Source of the DNA: Scytalidium lignicola
Lineage: Eukaryota; Ascomycota; Leotiomycetes
Assembly (NCBI GenBank): GCA_002812745.2
Contig: NCSJ02000166.1
Span: 1-64,000 of the forward strand
Length of the DNA stretch: 64,000 nucleotides
Direction of reading: 5' to 3'
Position 1 is the stretch's first letter; each line of letters opens with the position of its first letter. Below the pieces are notes generated by a model, which saw nothing but the letters and a program-made list of their open reading frames with translations, made no database searches and had not been told where the DNA came from. Shown here piece after piece: positions 56,472 through 64,000 of the stretch. A program made the translations under genes and the position numbers.

Positions 56472-58602
56472 TAGAAGTAAGCTACGGAGGTACCGCCATC
56501 ACCACAACTTACGGGTCGGTTGCATGGTGATAACCGTATCAGGCTCCTTTTCGCCAAAAAGAAGAAACCAAATCTCTGCCGGACCTGCCAAAACAACATA
56601 CAGTACAGAAATACTGTAGTATAATTGCCTAGGCATATTACCTGCATCCAGAAAAGCAGCCTCGAAGTTCGGCCGGCATCATCGAATTGTGGCTTCTTCA
56701 AGCTGTGCCCCGACTTTATCGGCTTCCGGTCGGCCCCCGTCCACTGCTGCCACAAACATCCAAAATTTCGATCTGCAACAGCCGCTGGTATGGTCGTTCA
56801 CTGGTCAATCCTCGTCATGGAGATAGTTCATGCGCTGTGATGAACACTAATCCGGGTCGCCTGTTGGCCGTCTGACAGCTAAATTTGAAATGGGCGTTCT
56901 ACGGACCAATCAATATTCCGAGGGGTTCGATGTGGCTTTGGCTGTAGTAAGACAGGCAGGTACTTTTTTCTCTGATATGCGAAATAGTAATATTTTACAA
57001 AGTCGGTGAAGAAAAGCCTCAATCTTCATTCTTAAATCTAGCCTCTACACTGGTCTCATTTTATTTGCCACGGATAAATTGTTGGAACTGGTCGCATTTA
57101 GGATGCTTATCCATTGATCTACGTGCAGATACTCTCCACTTAAAGCTGCAAAATTCATGCGGAGAATAGCTCTTGATATCGATCGCAATGAGGTCTTGTC
57201 TTTGAACCAGTCATGATTTGAGTGTGCGGGGTGGACAGCTTATGACAAGTCAACAAATTATATGGGTCTCCACAAAGCAACCCAGGCCGAGGTGTTTACT
57301 TCTCTCCAAACCTAGGGGATCGTGACAGGTATATTTTAATAAAATCAACGCATACTCGAGAAGCATCGACAAATATTTAATAGATGGAAGTTTTATGAGT
57401 CCAACGTTAGCGAGTTCAAAATTAAAGACTTGCTGAGAACAAAATGCAATAATAACCAGGATATAATAATCACTGATGTTGATGACAATATTTTTTATTG
57501 GAGACTTCGTTTTCCAGGTCAAAGATGGATCCCGGTTATCAACCTGCAGTAGCACACGCACGCAAAGCCGCAAGGACTATGAGCGCAGGATACGTACGTA
57601 TCTCTCTGGGTTGATGCTGAAAGGGCTTCGGCCATGTCTCCGATTACGTTGGAATAGTACTAGGATCCGGGGGTTTTAAGCCGGCACAAGATCAGATTGT
57701 TTCGCAGGCGTTTCAACAATGCGCTTTTCATGCTTGTACTGTCTCTGAGGACTGCTATGTTTCCTTTTTGATACTATCATAGCATGGGAACCATCTAAAA
57801 ACATGATGGAGAGTTTCAAACATGTCAAAAATAGTAACCGCGAGGCTTGAACGAGTACAAAACCAACGGGATGGTTGACCTCCTTTGCGATCTTACCGTG
57901 CGAAAGACCGTACCTATAAGTGGCAACCTCTATAACCATCGTAAGATACAGTCAGTCTCAAGTCTGCCGCCGCTGCCGTAACTCGTCGACACAACACTTC
58001 GGTCTTTCCCCCGGACTAATGGGTTTTAAGGAGAACAACGGGAGAAGATGTCTCGAATCCAGCCACCCATTTGCCTCTCTAGCACCACCACGATAAACGA
58101 TCAGCACGAAGAGATCTCGCACGTGAAGAGAAAGGGATGATGCCAACAATGGGGGCCCTCGACAAAACGCATAATCCTTTGTGCACGCCAGCGCCTGCCG
58201 CGGATGAAAGCCGTTGTGCCGGTCAATATCGATGACCGCGAGTGTGTATGAGTGTGTGAGAGATTTGGAATGCGTGTGCATGTGAGGAAGGGTGAGTGGA
58301 AAAGAGGAGTGATATTAATCTCGAAGCCCTGGCTATATTAATAAGTAATTGAATCTGCGACAAGGAAGATGATAGTGTCCATCTCGATCCCGCGCTGTTG
58401 ATGGGATGGCTTGGCTACTTGGGCTGCATTTAAGGGCAAAATTGTGGATATTGCTCCAGCGCTGTCCAATTCCAGAAAGTCTTGTAGGTCGGATGGGTTC
58501 CTTCTGTGTGTACACAGTACATCCGTACAAAGACAAGATGATGGGTTCAGCGGGTTTCCAGCCATCCCGCTCGCGCTTTTCTCGTTTTTACCGGCTTTTC
58601 TC

Positions 58603-58636
58603 GCTCTCTCTCTGCTCTCTCTCTCTCTCTCTCTCC
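58603..58636. repeat. CT microsatellite
   Basis: About 34 bp of CT dinucleotides with one interruption. GAGA/CT tracts can exclude nucleosomes, but no promoter role is shown here. Confidence 0.85.
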
Positions 58637-59565
58637 ACCACATCCTGACATAATTAATTATCGTGCCACCAATTGTCTTTTGTCATCGCGAAAAGATGCC
58701 CCCTTTTCACCCTCTCCTTCTCTCTGCATCGCCGGGTCTCTATCCAGCCGGCCACAGCTGAGCACGCTGAGGTATCCCGAGGCGAATTTACACGGATTAT
58801 TTCAGCAGCCTTGGATATATCATATATTGATCGAGTTTGAATTTGCATTTGGAGCATCTCAGTGGTTTGCCTCCAGAACGCCTCGTACTGCAACAATTCC
58901 CGCCCATTCCCGCCCCCTAACCAACACGCGCGCTGCCTGTGCCGCTATCCTGCCTGACTCCCCCAGACTTCCAGAACATTTCTTCAAGCGCATGTCTACC
59001 CTCCTCTCCGGCATCTCCTACTTGCTAGACTCTTTCGCCTCCCTCTTCCCTAATATGTAAGCTCTTCCCACTCGCGGGAGCTTTTACGCTGTGCTACTAC
59101 CCTGCTACTGTACTCGAGTGCTAGAAAAGTGTAAATTAAAAAAATAATGCAGCCAGGTGGGGGTGACAGAGGGGCATATTAGCAATCACCGTGTGGACCT
59201 CCGGTTCCTGTCCTTTCTATTTTGCTCTCTGGGCGCACTCGAAAGCATTTCTTGCTGCAGTATAGTACCGGTACCGTAATAAGTATTAGTTGATCGCGAC
59301 CTTACTCGTTAATTCCGAAGGCCATACATATCCCGAGGCTCTAGGCCGGCTGTTACGTTGTTGCGCAGGCGTCCATCTAGGAACCGCCGCCAGTTGATCT
59401 ACAACGCTCAGCGGCTCCCGTCCTCCGCTACGACTTGTCTGCTGCAGCCCTTGATCGTCGCTGCTTGCTCTTACGAGCCCCAGCCCAGTCACTTAAACAC
59501 ACCCACGGCCTTAGCTCAGCGGGGCTTCGTCCACACATCACACTAACCATACCCAGACACACCAG

Positions 59566-59613
59566 ACACATCCATACCACAGTACACATCCATACCATAG
59601 TACACATCCATAC
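59566..59613. repeat. 18-bp minisatellite
   Basis: Three tandem copies of an 18-bp unit starting ACACATCCATAC at 59566, 59584 and 59602, the third imperfect at its end. They lie in the CA-rich stretch of the long upstream region of the transcription-factor gene. Confidence 0.7.
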
Positions 59614-60599
59614 ACAACCATACATACACCACACACATCGAGGTTGCTGCCATTAACTGCTGATAATTACTTGCAATTCGCCTTGCTGCAACCTTTTGAT
59701 ATCAACGACCTGTCCTGGCAAGCCACCCCACAGCAGCCAGCCAGACAGCCCGACGGCCCAGAGACAGACTGACAGCCAGATAGCTAGAGCAGAAACCTGA
59801 CCGGTTGCGCGCACCGTTGGGACTTTGTATAGCGGCTAGGATCGTCACAATAGGTCCTGTCCTGTGGTGCAGCCCGGCACAGCCACTACTGCACCCAGAC
59901 AAGCCAGAGAGAGTATTTCAACCTCCAAACCCATCTCCTGGCGCATGCGTGACCCTGTTTATTACTGCGCCCTACTTACTGTACCTCGAGCGCACCGCTT
60001 AACGTTTACCCTATTTCTTCTTGGCCCAATCTGGCAGCTTGGTTAGTTCGGGTTGTTTGCGCGTTTCGGTAATTGAAATATAGGTGAGTTATGTCCTGAA
60101 TCCTGACCGAATACTTGGAGCGTTTCATTGTTCCCCCCCCTCCCCTCCTCTCTCCTTCCGCCCAAAAACAAACGCACACCCCTTGGCTCCCGTTAACGCT
60201 GTCCGGTGCCTTGATCAAGGGATAGCGTGACACCTGAACGGCCCTTTGCTAAGGCTCTTAGAGCTTTTATTATTCAACACTTGAGCCTGGCCGTGTCGAG
60301 TACGGTACGGTTCATGCACCAAATCCGGATGCTGCCGAGGGACCTTTAACCTCCGAATCTACTTTCGCAACAAAACACCATTACTCTTGCTGTTACTCAG
60401 ACTGACTTCTGTCTGCGTGTATACTTTTTTTATATTTTATATATGGTTTTCCTGATTACGTTGTCACGCATTGGTATCCACGCGAAAGAAGTCGTGGATG
60501 GATGGAACTCGGAGTCAAATCACTTCGTAAATCCGCGACGTTTCATCGCCACAGTCGACTCTGCTCAACATCACCATTTTTGACGACGCGCCGCGCAAC

Positions 60600-63500
60600 A
60601 TGTCTGGAGAACCAGGAGTGCGAAGGATACTCCCGCAGAGTACGCAAATGCAGAACTTTACGTTTGCGCCAAATAGTCTAGGACCGAGAGAGAATCAAAA
60701 GAGTGCGCATCATCTTCCTTGTTGACATGTTATTTAGTTCGGTTGATTCGATGATCTAATTGCTTTCTAGATTATGTCTTCGTCGATGAGCACAATCGCC
60801 ACAAGCGATTAAAGGGTATGAACTCCGAATGAAAGGTTGTATTTCTTGCATAATCTAATTGAAAAACTCTAGTGATGAGAGCATGTGAGGGGTGTCGAAG
60901 GAGGAAGATCAAATGTGATGCCGCGACCACGAACACCTGGCCTTGCTCGGCTTGCGTACGATTGAAATTACATTGCGTTCCGCCGACAGTTACTTATGAC
61001 CGTGACTTCCCGACTGGCCAGGATGTATTTGTGCAGGAAGGAGCTGGCTATAATGGCGGTAGTGGAGGGGATGAAGAGTACCGACAACAGGTTTCAATGC
61101 AGCAGCAGTTGGCAGATGGATCACAGAAGAGCATGACCCCGGTTTATTCGTTACAAGTTCCATACCCCGTCTATGAACCTGTTTCTTATGGAGAGCAGCC
61201 ATCGTCGACCCAACCAAGTATCAATTATCAGTTGCAAACTCCTGTAAGCGCAATCGATCACCAGTACTCACCACAGCACCTTTTCCCAACTCCACCTTCA
61301 CAGTCACAGCATGGAGAATCACCGAGAAGCTATGATGGAGACTACGGACAGCAGAGTTTGGTGGAGCTTCTAGGAGACCTTAAAATGGACGAGGCTGGCT
61401 CAGGTGAGTTTGTAGAATGGTGATGGATTTGCTAGAAGATCTAACCAAAAATCAAAGCTCCCTATTTGAACAACAAGTCGAAAAACAAATCTCTTGTCGA
61501 AGAGCCACCTCTGGAGGATATTGATGATTTCAAGGTAATCTTACCACCCACCTTACCGGGTCCGGATCTCAAAATTCGAATTCCACCGGAGTTGATGCCG
61601 GATGAAGCCACTACAATGCAATATTTCGATATGTATTTCAATAATGTACACCCTTATGTACCGGTTCTTAACAAGACCACTTTCTATCAACAGTGGCACT
61701 CTAATAGGGAGGCAATCTCGCCGCTCATCCTTGAGGCTATTTTCGCGATAGGTGGCCGGCTAGCTGATGAACCTGCTCAAGGACATCAGTGGCTGGCCTT
61801 AGCATCGAGTAAGTGGAGTAAGGCATATATGCATTTAGTAGCTCTACTGACTTCTCTTAGAACACGCGGATTCGTTTATGGATGTTCCACGTCTCAGCAC
61901 ACTTCAAGGAATGCTTATTGTGCTCAAAGCACGTGAATCTGCACCAAAACGAGGGTACTACTTCCGTTCTTGGATGACTGTTGTTCAATGTGTTCAGATG
62001 GCTAAAGACCTTGGGCTGGATGAGCACTGTGAAGAACACAAGTCTGGGAAACCCTGTGGATCAAGTTATGCCGATTGCCTCACCAAGTCTCGCATTTGGC
62101 AAACAATATTTAGTTGCGAGCTTATGATTGGATCACCGCAAGGTTAGAAATGAATATTTTAAACTACGTTGAACGGTAATCTAACAATGAAGCAGGCCGT
62201 ACCGATTTATCTGTAAACATGGACAGTTTAGATCTCGCCATACCTCGACCAGGACCAGGTCTTGAAGACTCCGAGTTACTCACCACTCGGAACTTCGTGT
62301 ATTTTACTAGAATCGTTCTTATTGTCAGAAAGATGAACCTGGCATATTCCCGGATAAGGAAGAAGAAGGATTGGGGACTTGATCCCGAATTAGTTCAGCT
62401 GAACCCTTCCTTCGATATTTGGATATCAGAGCTGCCGGCAGATCTGCAGATAGCCTTTCCCGCAGATGGGACTTCTGTACCCTGGCTACCATCTCACTTC
62501 ATCGGAAACCTCCATTCATATTATTATCTTAGTATCATCATGTTGCACCGGCCGCAACTTATGTTCATGGAACCAACAGGCGTAGATGGAAGATGGAAGC
62601 ATCACATGATGCTATGCTATTCCTCCGCAAAGCTTCTCTGCAGGATTCAGGAGGCTATCCTTCAGCAGTTCGGCCTGACAGGTTTATTATGCATGCAGAG
62701 AGGCATCAACTTCAGTATATATTGTGTTCTAACGTGTACTGTTCTACATCTGGTTCGTAACTAACTCTTTAACTTTTTCTGTTTTATCTATATTTTGACA
62801 AAATCACAGGTAGCAATCACATCTCCGGATCCAGATCTTAATTCGGATGCTCGCGAATATTTTACACGCCACATGAGAATTTTAGAGAAGTGCAGCAACT
62901 CCTGGCCAATGCCTGACATGCAACAACAAATCGATTCTCTCCGACAAGCTTTCTCTGCAGATATTAGAAAACCATTCGTGTTAAAATCCACCTTCCCGTA
63001 CGGTAGCCCGGGACCAGCTAGTCTGAGTCCCCCACGGTCACATCTTCAATATCGTCAGAACAGTGGAAATGGTACTGCTATTGATCAGCAGAGCTTGGAG
63101 CAACCACATGCCCAACAACACTCACAAGTCAGTTATCCAAGCCACCCCATTACACCACCAATCTCTACTGGAGACGTGGACACGAAAAGTGACTCTCCCG
63201 CCGTACAGTCTCTGGTTATGATGGCCTCCGGTCAACGAGCTCCGCAGCCGCAGCAGCTACCCCCAATGACGAGTGGGGTTCCAGTAGTTGAGAATTCAAC
63301 TTGGAATCCTACAAGAATTTTTGAGTAAGCTAGCTGATCCCAGTTTCTATCTTAATATTTTTTTCTTCTGTTGCTAACAACCTTTTTAGCCAGTGGAACA
63401 CCACTTTTGGTACGCCTAATCCAGCCCCTGATGGCCTTACCCCTAGTCAAACTTCTCTAAAAGATCCTATTTCAGGTGCACAAGAAATCCCCACGTTGCT

Positions 63501-63696
63501 GGATTCTAGTCCGACCCTATCAAATGCCTCGCAGCCTATGCCCCCACAGCAATACTCTGGCGCACCACTACAAACATTTGCAAGCCCAAGTATGTGGCAA
63601 GAATCTGTTGCAAGTGTCTATGAGGGCGGTTTGAAGAGGCATTGGGACTATGACGATCATCCCATGGTGAATCCACTAGCGAGGAGATTACAGTAA
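60600..63696 (+). CDS. Zn(II)2Cys6 fungal-specific transcription factor
   Basis: Eight exons: 60600-60702, 60771-60815, 60873-61403, 61458-61808, 61861-62142, 62196-62752, 62810-63324 and 63390-63696, giving 896 aa. The binuclear zinc cluster lies at residues 54-84 (CEGCRRRKIKCDAAT and beyond; spacing C-x2-C-x6-C-x9-C-x2-C-x6-C), preceded by a basic VDEHNRHKRLKVMRA segment. A Gln/Ser/Pro-rich linker follows. The middle-homology regulatory domain covers roughly residues 255-520, starting MQYFDMYFNNVHPYVPVLN and including LILEAIFAIGGRLADEP, YFRSWMTVVQCVQMAKDLGL and RIWQTIFSCELMIGSPQGR. The C-terminus is Gln/Pro/Ser-rich, as in activation domains, and ends in VNPLARRLQ. Exons 1 and 2 are inferred from splice signals because the zinc finger must sit downstream of an ATG. 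Intron 6 (62753-62809) uses gttcgt. The target genes are unknown and I do not recognise the orthologue. Confidence 0.92.
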
Positions 63697-64000
63697 AGGA
63701 AAATTGTGTAAACATAGGGAAGGCCCCGAAGGGTTGTTTCCATTCTCTTTTACAACTTACAGTGCGCGATTCTCCTAGGAAAGCAAAACATCATCAACAA
63801 ACACACACACAATCGTTTCTTAACTCCCTTGCATTACCAAGGCGGCTTGGATATTCAGTTAAATTCACGAAAGCAATGTAAATAACAAAGACCACGACGA
63901 CAAGATCGGTGTAACAACCTTGGGAGCACCCACAATGGGCTGGCCCATTTTCCAGCAAAAAGAGTGTGCAATTTTTTCATAAGTTTTGGGAGGTTTTGAT
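63697..64000. other. Downstream flank of the Zn2Cys6 gene
   Basis: About 300 bp to the window end, presumably 3' UTR and spacer, with a short CA run near 63798-63811. No gene seen. Confidence 0.5.

Larger units (their letters stand above)
56011..60599. other. 4.6-kb gene-poor region upstream of the Zn2Cys6 gene
   Basis: Holds the CIA2 promoter and a very long upstream region of the transcription-factor gene. Many short ORFs exist on both strands but none shows a conserved domain or spliceable extension. It contains a 10-bp inverted repeat (56432-56471), a CT microsatellite (58603-58636), an 18-bp minisatellite (about 59566-59613) and further TACTGTAC copies (59106, 59977). A long 5' leader or non-coding RNA is possible but not shown by sequence. 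Confidence 0.5.

Overview
The window is nuclear DNA of a filamentous ascomycete (Pezizomycotina). The genes carry many short introns, mostly 50-100 nt, with gtaagt-like donors and CTAAC/CTGAC-like branch sites. Several families are typical of filamentous ascomycetes (DUF3431, a DUF7707-like secreted protein, Cdc26, a Zn(II)2Cys6 regulator). Wording remembered from related proteins suggests Leotiomycetes, but I cannot prove that placement. I found no tRNA, rRNA, transposon, CRISPR array or biosynthetic gene cluster. Exon chains were rebuilt by hand from splice signals and reading-frame phase; 26 protein-coding genes are supported.

Layout. 0.6-10 kb: PAL1 (-), USB1 (+), ERO1 (-) and CKS1 (-). 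10-20 kb: RSC4 (+), an Ssb-type Hsp70 (+), a small F-box-like protein (-), mitochondrial RRF1 (+), an unrecognised RGG-rich protein with a mitochondrial-looking N-terminus (-), and CDC26 (+). 20-32 kb: TAF2 (-), a SAS4-domain protein (-), an IQ-motif protein (-) and a choline/ethanolamine phosphotransferase (-). 32-38 kb: a GPI-anchored cysteine-rich secreted protein (-), YPT35 (+), a DsbA-like protein (+) and a DUF3431 protein (-). 38-50 kb: NTR2 (-), SmG (+), a Cdc25-like rhodanese (-), KRE33 (-) and ERG10 (-). 50-64 kb: SNU114 (+), CIA2 (-) and a Zn2Cys6 transcription factor (+), separated by gene-poor stretches of 2.1 kb and 4.6 kb.

The genes are mostly housekeeping and do not form one pathway. 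RNA processing is well represented: USB1 (U6 snRNA 3' end), SmG (snRNP core), NTR2 (spliceosome disassembly), SNU114 (U5 GTPase) and KRE33 (rRNA acetylation). NTR2 and SmG are divergent across a 243-bp shared promoter. Chromatin and transcription genes (RSC4, TAF2, SAS4-like) and cell-cycle genes (CKS1, CDC26) make up much of the rest.

Several real genes are so split by introns that simple ORF calling misses them or gets them wrong: CKS1, SmG, the last exon of ERO1, the first exons of the phosphotransferase, and a stop-free 78-nt intron in NTR2. Twelve single Ns sit beside A/T runs and look like assembly uncertainty; one of them breaks the YPT35 frame. No clear new biological system was found. 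The most unusual non-coding signal is a recurrent TACTGTAC/GTACAGTA motif in the gene-poor 53.8-60 kb stretch.
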